DNA of 64,000 nt from Streptomyces koelreuteriae (GTDB lineage Bacteria > Actinomycetota > Actinomycetes > Streptomycetales > Streptomycetaceae): positions 1,550,001 through 1,614,000 of the forward strand of contig NZ_CP075896.1 in assembly GCF_018604545.1 (NCBI RefSeq), in the 5' to 3' direction. Both the position numbers and the translations under genes were made by a program. Below the pieces are notes generated by a model. It did no database searches. It was not told where the DNA came from and saw only the letters and a list, made by a program, of their open reading frames with translations. Below, piece after piece: positions 34,107-42,997 of the stretch (positions within the stretch are counted from its first letter, which is position 1; each line of letters starts with the position of its first letter).

Positions 34107-36476
34107 ATGACACCTGAGCGTCCTGACCCGGTGGTGCCCACGGCCACGTACCGGCTGCAGCTGCAGCCCGATTTCCCCTTCGGGGCCGCGGCGGCCGTGG
34201 TGCCGTACCTGGCCTCGCTCGGCGTCTCGCATCTGCATCTGTCCCCCGTCCTGGAGGCCGTGCCGGGTTCGACGCACGGCTATGACGTCGTCGACCACGC
34301 GCGCGTGCGCGCTGAGCTGGGCGGCGAGGAGGGGCTGCGGGCGCTGGCCCGCACGGCGCGTGAGCACGGGCTCGGCCTGGTGGCGGACATCGTCCCGAAC
34401 CACATGGCCATGGCCCCGCGCCACAACCGCGCCCTGTGGGAGGTGCTGCGCGAGGGCCCCAAGTCGCCGTACGCGCGCTGGTTCGACATCGACTGGGAGG
34501 CGCAGGACGGCCAGGTGCTGCTGCCGGTGCTCGGCGGGCCGCTGGGCGAGGTGCTCGAGGAGCTGCGTGTCGACGGTGACGTCCTGCGCTACTACGACCA
34601 TGTGTTCCCGCTGCGCGAGGGCACCGAGGACCTGCCGCTGCCGCATCTGCTGGACGCGCAGTGGTACCGGCCCGTGTGGTGGCGGCTGGCCCGGACCGAG
34701 CTCAACTACCGGCGGTTCTTCAGCATCTCGGAGCTGATCGGGGTGCGGGTGGAGGACCCCGAGGTGTTCGAGGCGACCCACGGCAAGATCCTGGAGCTGC
34801 TGCACGAGGGCGTGATCGACGGGCTGCGGATCGACCACCCCGACGGGCTCGCCGACCCCGACGGCTACCTCAGGCGGCTGCACGAGGCGACGGGCGGCCG
34901 CTGGACGGTCGTGGAGAAGATCCTGGCCGACGGTGAGCATCTCCCGGCGTCCTGGCCCGTCGCCGGGACCACCGGCTACGACGCCCTGCGGCATGTGGAC
35001 GGGCTCTTCACGGACCCGGCCGGGTTCGGGGACCTGCTGGGGCAGTACCGGCGGTTCGCGGCCCCGCAGACGGACCGGGGCGGGCGGTGGGAGGCGACGG
35101 TGCGCAGGGCGGCGTACAAGGTCCTCACGCACGAGCTGGCCACGGAGATGGACCGGCTGACCCGGGTGGCGGCCCGGCTGTGCGCGACCTCGCCCGAGCC
35201 CGCCCTGCGCGACCGCGCGCCCTGGGCGCTGCGCACCGCGCTCCAGGAGCTGCTGGTGCGCATGGAGGTCTACCGGCCCTACGAGTCGGCCGACGCCGCG
35301 TCCGTGGTCACCGAGGAGGCCGCGGCCGAGGCCCGGCAGGCCTTCGCCGTGCCCGAGGAGGCCGGCGCGGTGGACGTCGTACGGGACCTGGTGCTGGGGC
35401 GGTACGGCGACGGGCCCGCGCAGGTGGAGTTCCGCACCCGGTTCGCGCAGACCGCGTCGGCGCTGCGGGCGAAGTCGGTGGAGGACACGGCGTTCTACCG
35501 GTACGTGCCGCTGCTGTCGGCGACCGAGGTCGGCGGGAATCCGGGCGCTCCCGCGCTGGCGCCGGAGGAGTTCCACGCCTACTGCGCGCGCGTGCAGCGC
35601 GACTGGCCGGTGAGCGGAACGGTCGCCTCGACGCACGACACCAAGCGCAGCGGCGATGTCCGGGCGGCGCTGAACGTGCTCACCGAGTGCCCGGACCGCT
35701 GGGCGGACGTCCTCGCCGAGGTGACCCGCACCGGGGAGGGCGTGCCGGACGCGCAACTGGCCTGGGCGGCCTGGCAGACGGTGTTCGGGCTGGGTCCGGA
35801 GCCGGGGTCGCCCGAGCGGGTGCAGGGTGCCTTGCTGAAGCATGTGCGCGAGGCGGGCCTGTACACGAGCTGGACCGAGCAGGAGCCGCCGTACGAGGAG
35901 GCGGTGGCGGGGTTCGTGGCGGCCGGGCCGTGCGGGGCGCCGGCCGAGCGGGTGGCGGCCTTCCGGGAGGCCCTGGAGCCGCACATCCGGGCGAACGTGC
36001 TGGGCATGGCCCTGGTGCAGCTGACGATGCCGGGCGTTCCGGACGTCTACCAGGGCACGGAGGCCGAGTACCGGGCGCTGGTCGACCCCGACAACCGGCG
36101 GGCGGTGGGCTTCCCGCCCGAGGAGCCGGGCCGGACCTCCGGGGAGAAGGCCGCGGTGACCCGGGCGGCACTGGGGCTGCGGAAGCGGCGCCCCGACGCC
36201 TTCGGCGACACGGCGACGTACGCCCCGCTGACCGCCGAGGGCCCCGCGGCGGCGTACTGCGCGGCGTTCGTCCGCTCCGGCGAGGTGCTCACGGCCGTGA
36301 CGCGGCTGTCCCTGCGGCTGGCCGAGGCGGGCGGCTGGCGTGACACCCGGCTGCCGCTGCCGCCGGGGCGCTGGGCGGATGTGCTGGAGCCCGGGCGCGA
36401 GTTCACGGGGCACGCACGCGTGGAGGAGCTTTTCGCGGGGCTGCCGGTCGCGCTGCTGGAGCGGGTGGGCGAGTGA
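34107..36476 (+). CDS. treY: malto-oligosyltrehalose synthase TreY
   Basis: 789-residue GH13 intramolecular transglycosidase that converts the reducing-end alpha-1,4 link of maltodextrins to alpha,alpha-1,1. It begins VPTATYRLQLQPDFPFGAAAAVVPYLASLGVSHLHLSP, the typical start of TreY. Region I is IVPNHMA, the nucleophile is Asp243 (GLRIDHPDGL), and STHDTKRSGDVRAAL is the C-terminal catalytic His-Asp region. ATG 34107 is 126 bases after glgX, so the two may be cotranscribed. The partner treZ lies 3.7 kb downstream. Confidence 0.95.
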   Translation: MTPERPDPVVPTATYRLQLQPDFPFGAAAAVVPYLASLGVSHLHLSPVLEAVPGSTHGYDVVDHARVRAELGGEEGLRALARTAREHGLGLVADIVPNHMAMAPRHNRALWEVLREGPKSPYARWFDIDWEAQDGQVLLPVLGGPLGEVLEELRVDGDVLRYYDHVFPLREGTEDLPLPHLLDAQWYRPVWWRLARTELNYRRFFSISELIGVRVEDPEVFEATHGKILELLHEGVIDGLRIDHPDGLADPDGYLRRLHEATGGRWTVVEKILADGEHLPASWPVAGTTGYDALRHVDGLFTDPAGFGDLLGQYRRFAAPQTDRGGRWEATVRRAAYKVLTHELATEMDRLTRVAARLCATSPEPALRDRAPWALRTALQELLVRMEVYRPYESADAASVVTEEAAAEARQAFAVPEEAGAVDVVRDLVLGRYGDGPAQVEFRTRFAQTASALRAKSVEDTAFYRYVPLLSATEVGGNPGAPALAPEEFHAYCARVQRDWPVSGTVASTHDTKRSGDVRAALNVLTECPDRWADVLAEVTRTGEGVPDAQLAWAAWQTVFGLGPEPGSPERVQGALLKHVREAGLYTSWTEQEPPYEEAVAGFVAAGPCGAPAERVAAFREALEPHIRANVLGMALVQLTMPGVPDVYQGTEAEYRALVDPDNRRAVGFPPEEPGRTSGEKAAVTRAALGLRKRRPDAFGDTATYAPLTAEGPAAAYCAAFVRSGEVLTAVTRLSLRLAEAGGWRDTRLPLPPGRWADVLEPGREFTGHARVEELFAGLPVALLERVGE

Positions 36477-36653
36477 GGCGGGGCTGAATCACCTCGCTCA
36501 GGCGACCCTGGCGGGCCCTCGGGGACCACACGTTCACGGCACCCGCCGCACACCCGCCGTCCGTGCTTCCGGGCGCCCCCTGGAGGCTCCCCGGCCGTGC
36601 TCTTGACACCGCACCATGGCCGTGGGGTACTGCGATGGCGAACTCGGGCGGAT

Positions 36654-37913
36654 GTGACGGGGGTGAGTGTCCTGCCGGAGCTGCGCTACCCGACGGTTAC
36701 CGAACTGGTCTCGGCTGCCCGGGCGTTGGCCGCTCACCGCCCCGGTGTGTGCACCCTGCGGCAGGTGGGTGTCTCGCGGGCCGGCCGACCGCTGCACCTA
36801 CTGTCCGTGGGCCGCGCCCGCCGAGCCGTACTGGTGGTCGCCGGCGCCCACGCCAACGAGCCGACCGGCTCCTGCACGCTGCTCGCGCTCGCCCGGCGGG
36901 TGCTGGCCGAGCGGGAGTTGCGGGACGGCATGTCCTGGCACTTCCTGCTGTGCGCGGACCCCGACGGGGCGAGCCTGCATGTGACGCCGGCGCCGCGCAG
37001 CCTGTTCGACTACCACCTCGGCTTCTTCCGTCCCGCGGGCCCGGAGCAGCCGGAGTGGGCGCCGTCCGTGCTGCCGCCCGACCGGCTGCCTCCCGAGACC
37101 CTGGCCCTGACCGGCGTCATCGACGAGCTGCGGCCCTACCTCCAGGTGACCCTGCACGGCACGGACCTGGGCGGGAGCTGGGTGCAGCTGACGAAGGACG
37201 TGCCCGGGCTGGCCGAGCCGTTCGCCAAGTCCGCGGCGGAGCTGCACATCCCGGTGGAGACCGGCGCCTCGGACGCCGCTGGGTGGCCGGCCTCGGGGCC
37301 GGGGGTGCATGTGATGCCGGCGCCGGGGATCGGTCCGGCGTATCCGAGCCTGCCGGACGACGCGCGGCACAGCACCTGGTTCCACGCCCATCGGTACGGC
37401 GGTATGACCGCGGTGGTCGAGGTGCCGATGTGGGCGAGCGACCTGGTGGACGACCCGGCTCCGCATCCGGCTCCGGCGGCGGCGATCGGCCGGCTCGCGC
37501 GCCGGCTGCAGCGCGACGCGCTGGAGGTGACGCGCGTGCTCGACGGCGCGCTGCCGCGGCTGGCGGGTCTGGACGGGCCGTTGCTGCGGGCCGCCAAGTG
37601 GGGTCTGGAGCTGGTGCCGGGGCTGGCCTCCGACCTGGTCCACACCCCGCCCGCCGACCGCACCATGGCCTACGTCGGCAGCGTGGACGCGTTCGTACGG
37701 CGGGTGCCGCTGCGGGCGGCGGCCATGCTGCTGCGGGTGCTGCGCGGGACGGACGACCGGGCGGCGAAGCAGTTGGAGGAGCTCGTCGGGACCTGGAGCG
37801 ACGCCTTCGCGGAGCGCTTCCGTGCCCGCTGGGTGCCGTTGGAGAACCAGGTGGAGCATCAGTCCCGCACGGTGGTCGCGGCGGCGCTGCACGCGCGCGA
37901 GAGGGCGTTGTAG
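36654..37913 (+). CDS. M14-family zinc carboxypeptidase
   Basis: About 419 residues. Zinc ligands are His66 and Glu69 (GAHANEP) and His168 (TLHGTDLGG); the catalytic Glu is Glu256 (VVEVPMW). No signal sequence is seen, so it is probably cytoplasmic. The start is unclear: GTG 36597 has GGAGG ten bases upstream, but TTGACA at 36603-36608 could be a -35 element, which would favour GTG 36654 or 36663. It is a paralogue of the convergent gene that follows: both share YPTV.EL near the start, G.SRAG.PL.LLSVG and the A-HANEP motif. Function unknown; amide or peptide hydrolysis is expected. Confidence 0.85.
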   Translation: MTGVSVLPELRYPTVTELVSAARALAAHRPGVCTLRQVGVSRAGRPLHLLSVGRARRAVLVVAGAHANEPTGSCTLLALARRVLAERELRDGMSWHFLLCADPDGASLHVTPAPRSLFDYHLGFFRPAGPEQPEWAPSVLPPDRLPPETLALTGVIDELRPYLQVTLHGTDLGGSWVQLTKDVPGLAEPFAKSAAELHIPVETGASDAAGWPASGPGVHVMPAPGIGPAYPSLPDDARHSTWFHAHRYGGMTAVVEVPMWASDLVDDPAPHPAPAAAIGRLARRLQRDALEVTRVLDGALPRLAGLDGPLLRAAKWGLELVPGLASDLVHTPPADRTMAYVGSVDAFVRRVPLRAAAMLLRVLRGTDDRAAKQLEELVGTWSDAFAERFRARWVPLENQVEHQSRTVVAAALHARERAL

Positions 37914-37929
37914 GCGGCCCCCGCGGCGT

Positions 37930-39288
37930 TCAGTCGCGCTGCACCGGCACCACCGCACCGGCCTCCCACTCCGGCTGCCCCGAGCCCGAGCCCGAGCCCG
38001 CGCGTGTGTGCCGCCCGGCCAGTTCGAAGACCGAGTGCACCACCCGCGCCTGGTACTCCGCCTGGCGTGCCACCGGGATCCAGCGCGCCCCGCAGCCGTC
38101 GCGGTAGTCGGCGCACCACTCGTCGATCAGCCGATCCAGCTCCGGCAGGGCCCCGGCCGGGTCGCGGCCCGACGCCCGCACGAGCTGGTGCAGCAGCCCG
38201 GCGGTGCGCAGCACCAGCCGTCGCCCGGAGATGCGCAGGGCGGCCAGGTGGGCGGTGGTCAGGGGCGGGAGGGGGTGGGGCGCGCCGTCGCCGGTCTCGG
38301 GGTCCCAGGCGTCGGCGAGGCCGGGGCAGACCAGGAGATAGTCGTCGACCGGGGCGAGCAGCCGCTCCGCGTCGGGCACGGCGGACAGGTGCGGGCGGAT
38401 CCGGGCCAGCAGGTGCCGCAGGAGCGCCGTGTCGTGGCGCAGGGCGCGGCTGACGGACCGGAGCACCACGTCCCCGTCGGCGGGCGGGGAGCCGTCCGAC
38501 ACGGCCGTCACGCCCCACATGGGCGCCTCGACGACCGCGGTGACGGTGCCGTGCCGCTGCGGGTGGAACCACGTCGACTCCACGGCCGCCTCCGTGATGG
38601 CCGCGGCGAGACCGGCCCGGCGCGGCGGCGGTATCCGGTAGACAGCGGGACCGAGGCCGGGCCAGTACAGGGCGTCGTACGCGCCGAGTTCGCGGGGGAT
38701 GCCGAGCCGGGCGGCGATGTGGGCGAGGCGCGGGGCGAGACCGGGCAGGTCGCGGGTGAGCTCGACGAAGCCGCCGCCGATGTCCACGCCGTGCAGGGAG
38801 CACTGGAGGAAGGGGCGCAGCTCGTCCTGGACGTCGAGCAGCGCCCGGGTCTCGGGCAGGGCGGCGTCGGCCGCGCCGTCGGGCAGCCATTCGGGCTGTT
38901 CCAGGAAGCCGGGCCGGAAGAAGTTACGGAAGTACCGGCCGAGGGTGTAGGGGCCGGTGAGCCAGCCCTCGTTGCGGCGCAGTCCGTCCGGGTCGAGGCA
39001 CAGCAGCAGATTCCAGGTGGCGTCGGCGCCCTCGGTGAGCCGTACGTCGGCCAGGGCCCGTTCGGCCAGCCGCAGGACGGTGGCGCCGCCCACGGGTTCG
39101 TTGGCGTGCGGGCCGGCGACGACGAGGGCCTGGCGGCTTCCGTGGCCGACGGAGAGCAGCCACAGGGGGGTGCCCGCGCGGGAGGTGCCGATCCGGCGCA
39201 GCCGGGCGTCACGGGGGTGGCGGGCGACGAGGGCGGCGGCCCGGGCGCCCAGTTCGTCGACGGTCGGGTAGCGCGGAAAGGGCGGCAG
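37930..39288 (-). CDS. M14-family zinc carboxypeptidase with probable CTG start
   Basis: About 452 residues. The zinc ligands His61 and Glu64 (PHANEP), a later SLHGVDIGGGF histidine and the catalytic Glu in VVEAPMWG are present. The first in-frame ATG/GTG/TTG is GTG 39093, which lies after His61 and Glu64 and would remove the metal site. Upstream the frame continues through LPPFPRYPTVDELGARAAALV to an in-frame stop, and the only start-like codon is CTG 39288 with GGGGGAGG six bases ahead. It faces its paralogue at 36654-37913 with only 16 bases between stop codons. Confidence 0.82.
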   Translation of the reverse strand: MPPFPRYPTVDELGARAAALVARHPRDARLRRIGTSRAGTPLWLLSVGHGSRQALVVAGPHANEPVGGATVLRLAERALADVRLTEGADATWNLLLCLDPDGLRRNEGWLTGPYTLGRYFRNFFRPGFLEQPEWLPDGAADAALPETRALLDVQDELRPFLQCSLHGVDIGGGFVELTRDLPGLAPRLAHIAARLGIPRELGAYDALYWPGLGPAVYRIPPPRRAGLAAAITEAAVESTWFHPQRHGTVTAVVEAPMWGVTAVSDGSPPADGDVVLRSVSRALRHDTALLRHLLARIRPHLSAVPDAERLLAPVDDYLLVCPGLADAWDPETGDGAPHPLPPLTTAHLAALRISGRRLVLRTAGLLHQLVRASGRDPAGALPELDRLIDEWCADYRDGCGARWIPVARQAEYQARVVHSVFELAGRHTRAGSGSGSGQPEWEAGAVVPVQRD

Positions 39289-39463
39289 GGCACACCTCCC
39301 CCATGCGGTGCCGTCGGTTCACCAGATGTAGATGGCGTACGCACAGTGAGTCACGACTTCAGGGGTACGTCAACACCACGGACGACAACGGGATTTGAGC
39401 CACCCTGATGGAAGGGCCGCCGACAACTCCCAGGCCGGAGCCCGGGAGTGCCTCGGTTTCAGG

Positions 39464-40030
39464 TCAGTCGGCCGCCGGCCGGACCCCGGTCAGCCGGAAC
39501 GCCATCTGCCCGAATCCGACCTGGTCGCCCTCGCGGACGAGGGCCGCGCCGACGACCCGTCGGCCGTTCACGGTCGTGCCGTTGGTGGAGCCGAGGTCGC
39601 GCAGCACCCACATGCCGCCCTGGTGGCGGAGTTCGGCGTGCACGCGGGAGACGGTCTCGTGGGTGAGGCGCAGCCCGCTGGCGGGGTCGCGGCCTATGCT
39701 CAGCGGATGGCCGTGCTCCGGGTGGGGCAGCAGCAGCTTGGGCAGCCGCTCGGCCTGCCAGGCGCGGCGCAGCCGCACGGTGAATCCGGAGACCGACTCG
39801 ACGGTGCCGAAAACCATCCGGGAGAACCGGCTCTCCGAGGGCAGGTCGGCGGTGAGCACGGCGAGCTCGTCCGGGCGGCGGGCGGTCAGCGCCAGTTCCA
39901 TACGGCGGACGAACGTGTCGTGGGACAGGCGGCCCATGGCGGCGCCGTCGCGGAGCACCTTCAGCGCCCTTTCGCGCTCCACGTCGGAGAGTCGCGCGGG
40001 GTACGTGTTGAACTCGAAGGACGACGTCAC
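39464..40030 (-). CDS. DUF1707 and FHA domain protein
   Basis: 188 residues. The N-terminal DUF1707 segment reads RLSDVERERALKVLRDGAAMGRLSHDTFVRRMELALTARRPDELAVLTADLP. The C-terminal FHA domain has PLSIGRDPASGLRLTHETVSRVHAEL and LRDLGSTNGTTVNGRRV, with the conserved Gly-Arg, Ser-X-X-His and Asn residues that bind phosphothreonine. It probably links to Ser/Thr protein kinase signalling. It stands alone on the minus strand between the carboxypeptidase and treZ. Confidence 0.93.
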   Translation of the reverse strand: MTSSFEFNTYPARLSDVERERALKVLRDGAAMGRLSHDTFVRRMELALTARRPDELAVLTADLPSESRFSRMVFGTVESVSGFTVRLRRAWQAERLPKLLLPHPEHGHPLSIGRDPASGLRLTHETVSRVHAELRHQGGMWVLRDLGSTNGTTVNGRRVVGAALVREGDQVGFGQMAFRLTGVRPAAD

Positions 40031-40203
40031 GCAGGTGATTGTCGGGCAGCGCGGCCGGGCTGTCCAGAAAACGGGAAAACGCCCGCCACGCGCGCGTACC
40101 CGGCGACACCTGCCGCAAAAGGGAGGATGCGCCAGCGGATTGATCTCGTTTGACGCACCATGGACGGGCTACATCACGGTGAGCAGACGAAGGGGAACCG
40201 TCC

Positions 40204-41949
40204 GTGCAGTTCGAGGTGTGGGCACCACAGGCCGGCCGTGTGACGCTCCGGTGCGACGACGTCACACGCGCGTTGGAGCGCGACCCGGAGCGGCCGGGGT
40301 GGTGGCGGGGCGAGGCCGAGGCGCGCGAGGGGTCCCGGTACGGCTTCGCACTCGACGACGGGCCCGTGCTGCCCGATCCGCGCTCGCGGCGGCAGCCGGA
40401 CGGCCCGGACGGACTGAGCGCGGTCGTCGACCACGACCGGTACGCGTGGCGCGCGCGGTGGGCGGGGCGGCCGCTGCCCGGCGCGGTGCTGTACGAGCTG
40501 CATGTGGGGACGTACACGCGCGAGGGCACCCTGGACGCCGCCGCCGAGCGGCTCGGTCATCTCGCCGAACTGGGCGTCACGCATGTGCAGCTGATGCCGC
40601 TGTGCCCCTTCCCGGGCACGCACGGCTGGGGGTACGAGGGTGTGTCGCTGTGGGCGGTGCACGAGCCGTACGGCGGACCCGAGGCGCTGAAACGCTTCGT
40701 CGACCGGGCCCATGAACTCGGCCTGGGCGTGGTCCTCGACGTGGTGCACAACCACTTCGGCCCGTCCGGCAACTACCTGCCCGTCTTCGGGCCGTATCTC
40801 ACGGACACGCATCACACGCCCTGGGGCGCCGCGGTGAACCTGGACGCGCCCGGGTCGGACGAGGTGCGCGCGTTCCTCGTCGGCAGCGCGCTGGCCTGGC
40901 TGCGCGACTACCGGATCGACGGGCTGCGCCTGGACGCGGTGCACGCGCTGGTGGACACGCGCGCGCGGCACTTCCTGGAGGAACTGTCGGCGGCCGTGGA
41001 CGCGTTGGCCGCCGAGGTGGACCGGCCGCTGTTCCTGGTCGCCGAGTCGGATCTGAACGACCCGCGGCTCATCACCTCCCGCGCCGGGGGCGGCCTCGGG
41101 CTGCACGCGCAGTGGAACGACGACTTCCACCACGCCCTGCACACCACGCTGACCGGCGAGTCGCAGGGCTACTACGCCGACTTCGCGCGCGCCGGGCTCG
41201 GCGGGCTCGCCAAGACCCTCGGCGGCGGCTGGTTCCACGACGGGACGTACTCGAGCTTCCGCGAGCGCCACCACGGACGGCCCCTGGACCGCAACCGCGT
41301 GGCCGCGCACCGGCTCCTCGGCTACAGCCAGACCCACGACCAGATCGGCAACCGCGCCCAGGGGGACCGGCTTTCGGCCCAGCTCTCCCCCGGGCTGCTG
41401 GCCTGTGCGGCGACGCTGACGCTGACGGCGCCGTTCACGCCGATGCTCTTCATGGGCGAGGAGTGGGCGGCAGGCACGCCCTGGCAGTTCTTCACCGACC
41501 ACACCGACCCGGAGCTGGCCGACGCCGTACGGCGGGGCAGGCGGCGGGAGTTCGCGGCGCACGGCTGGAAGGAGGAGGACGTGCCCGACCCGCAGGATCC
41601 GGCGACCCGGGACCGCTCCTGCCTCGACTGGTCCGAGCCGGAACGCGAGCCGCACGCGCGCGTGCTGGCCTGGTACCGGAGCCTGATCGCCCTGCGCCGC
41701 GAACAGCCCGACCTGACCGACCCCGACCTCGCCGACACCAAGGTGGCCTATGACGAGCAGCGCCGCTGGATCGCCTTCCGGCGCGGGGACGTCCTCGTGG
41801 CGGTGAACCTGGCGCCGGAACCGGCGGAGCTGTCGCTCGGTGTGCCGCGCGCGCGGTTGCTGGCCGCGTGGGAGCCGGTCGAGACGCCCGGCGCCGACGG
41901 GGTGCTGCGGCTGCCCGGGGAGTCGGGCGTGGTGCTGTCGCAGGGGTGA
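40204..41949 (+). CDS. treZ: malto-oligosyltrehalose trehalohydrolase TreZ
   Basis: 581-residue GH13 enzyme that releases trehalose from maltooligosyltrehalose. A short N-terminal CBM48-like domain (FEVWAPQAGRVTLRCDD) precedes the barrel. Region I is DVVHNHFGPSGN, the nucleophile Asp244 (GLRLDAVHAL), the acid Glu281 (VAESDLNDPRL), and YSQTHDQIGNRAQGDRL is the third region. GTG 40204 has GAAGGGGAA upstream. It completes the glgX-treY-treZ set although four kilobases of unrelated genes intervene. Confidence 0.95.
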   Translation: MQFEVWAPQAGRVTLRCDDVTRALERDPERPGWWRGEAEAREGSRYGFALDDGPVLPDPRSRRQPDGPDGLSAVVDHDRYAWRARWAGRPLPGAVLYELHVGTYTREGTLDAAAERLGHLAELGVTHVQLMPLCPFPGTHGWGYEGVSLWAVHEPYGGPEALKRFVDRAHELGLGVVLDVVHNHFGPSGNYLPVFGPYLTDTHHTPWGAAVNLDAPGSDEVRAFLVGSALAWLRDYRIDGLRLDAVHALVDTRARHFLEELSAAVDALAAEVDRPLFLVAESDLNDPRLITSRAGGGLGLHAQWNDDFHHALHTTLTGESQGYYADFARAGLGGLAKTLGGGWFHDGTYSSFRERHHGRPLDRNRVAAHRLLGYSQTHDQIGNRAQGDRLSAQLSPGLLACAATLTLTAPFTPMLFMGEEWAAGTPWQFFTDHTDPELADAVRRGRRREFAAHGWKEEDVPDPQDPATRDRSCLDWSEPEREPHARVLAWYRSLIALRREQPDLTDPDLADTKVAYDEQRRWIAFRRGDVLVAVNLAPEPAELSLGVPRARLLAAWEPVETPGADGVLRLPGESGVVLSQG

Positions 41950-41970
41950 GGCACCGGCGGCGGCGCCCGG

Positions 41971-42990
41971 CTACAGGGCGTCGTCGTCCGTCTCGCGCAG
42001 GTCCGTCACGCGTTCCAGCAGGATCGGCTCCCAGGCGTGGCGCAGCCGTGTCCGCGACGCGCCGAGCCGGCGCGCGTCGCCGCCCGTGAGGGCCTCGGCG
42101 AGGTGGACGACGCTGTCGCAGCGGGCGAGCCACAGTCCGCGCAGACAGGGCCGGGCGCCGTAGCCGGCGAGGGTGGCGGCGCGTACGGCGGCGGGTGAGC
42201 CGACGGCGAGTGAGAGGCCCGCGATGTCCTCGGCCGGGTCGCCGACGACCGCGCCGCCCCAGCCGAGGACGCCGCGCACCCGGCCGTCGGCGCTGACCAC
42301 GAGATGGCCGCCGGTGAGGGCGTGGTGGGTGAGGACGGCCGAGCCGGACTGGGCGGCGAGCTGGGCCGCGGCGGCCTGGGTGAGCTGGTGCAGGCGCGCG
42401 GCGTCGAACTCGTCGGCGTCGGCGCACAGTTCGGCGGCGCGTACGGCGGCCCGGCGCAGTGCCTCCAGGGAGCGCGGCGCGGCGCGCGGCACACCGAGGG
42501 TCTCGGCCTGCCGGACCGGCACCTCGCGCAGCCCGGTGAGCAGTGCCGCGAGGTCGGCCTCGCCGACGGCGGACACGTCGTGCTCCTGCCCCGAGCCGCC
42601 CGGCACCTTGGTGTCCAGCGTGTAGGTCAGCCCGGCCGCCCACTCGCCGTGCGCCACGCTGGCCGGCACCGCCATCGGGAGGTGCGGGCGGACGAGGTCG
42701 CGCAGGCGCAGTTCGCGGCGCTGGCGCACGGTGGCCTCGCGGTCGGGGGCCAGGCGCAGCACATGGCGGCTGCCGACCCACCAGGTGGCGGGTTCGGCGC
42801 CCGGGGCGGCGGGCCGGACGTCGGGGCCGGTGCCTTCCCTGCCCCGCTTCGTCTCCTTGCCATCCCTGTCCTTCTTGTCCTTCTTGTCCTTGAGGAGGGA
42901 CTGGACCAGCCTGCGGACGGTGTCCGCGGTGGGTGTCGGTGCCTGGGTCATGGTCGCGCCGTTGCCGTTCGGGAGGCGTGGTGGGGGCAT
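41971..42990 (-). CDS. phosphotransferase-fold protein lacking catalytic residues (likely pseudokinase)
   Basis: 339 residues with the APH fold. The catalytic loop should read H-G-D-x4-N; here it is THHALTGGH, so the catalytic Asp is Ala224 and the metal-binding Asn is His229. The metal-binding Asp of the 'IDW' motif is Gly243 (VLGWGGAVVGDPAEDIAGL). The surrounding GDPAEDIAG is intact. The N-terminal part has a Lys/Asp-rich repeat (KDKKDKKDRDGK). ATG 42990 starts eight bases after the M24 peptidase stop with GGAG upstream; ATG 42951 is the alternative. Catalysis by the usual mechanism seems impossible; a binding or regulatory role is inferred. Confidence 0.85.
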   Translation of the reverse strand: MPPPRLPNGNGATMTQAPTPTADTVRRLVQSLLKDKKDKKDRDGKETKRGREGTGPDVRPAAPGAEPATWWVGSRHVLRLAPDREATVRQRRELRLRDLVRPHLPMAVPASVAHGEWAAGLTYTLDTKVPGGSGQEHDVSAVGEADLAALLTGLREVPVRQAETLGVPRAAPRSLEALRRAAVRAAELCADADEFDAARLHQLTQAAAAQLAAQSGSAVLTHHALTGGHLVVSADGRVRGVLGWGGAVVGDPAEDIAGLSLAVGSPAAVRAATLAGYGARPCLRGLWLARCDSVVHLAEALTGGDARRLGASRTRLRHAWEPILLERVTDLRETDDDAL

Positions 42991-42997
42991 GGTGGCG

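Noticed and set aside
36603-36632. TTGACA followed by TACTGC as a promoter for the carboxypeptidase
   Set aside because: Spacing is about 19 bases and the -10 match is weak, so I mention it only as a reason for doubt about the start.
39093-39093. GTG 39093 as the start of the minus-strand carboxypeptidase
   Set aside because: It would remove the zinc-binding His and Glu that are conserved in the paralogue.
42864-42890. Direct repeats of a CTTCTTGTC unit
   Set aside because: They encode the KDKKDKK stretch of the pseudokinase N terminus and are not a separate repeat element.
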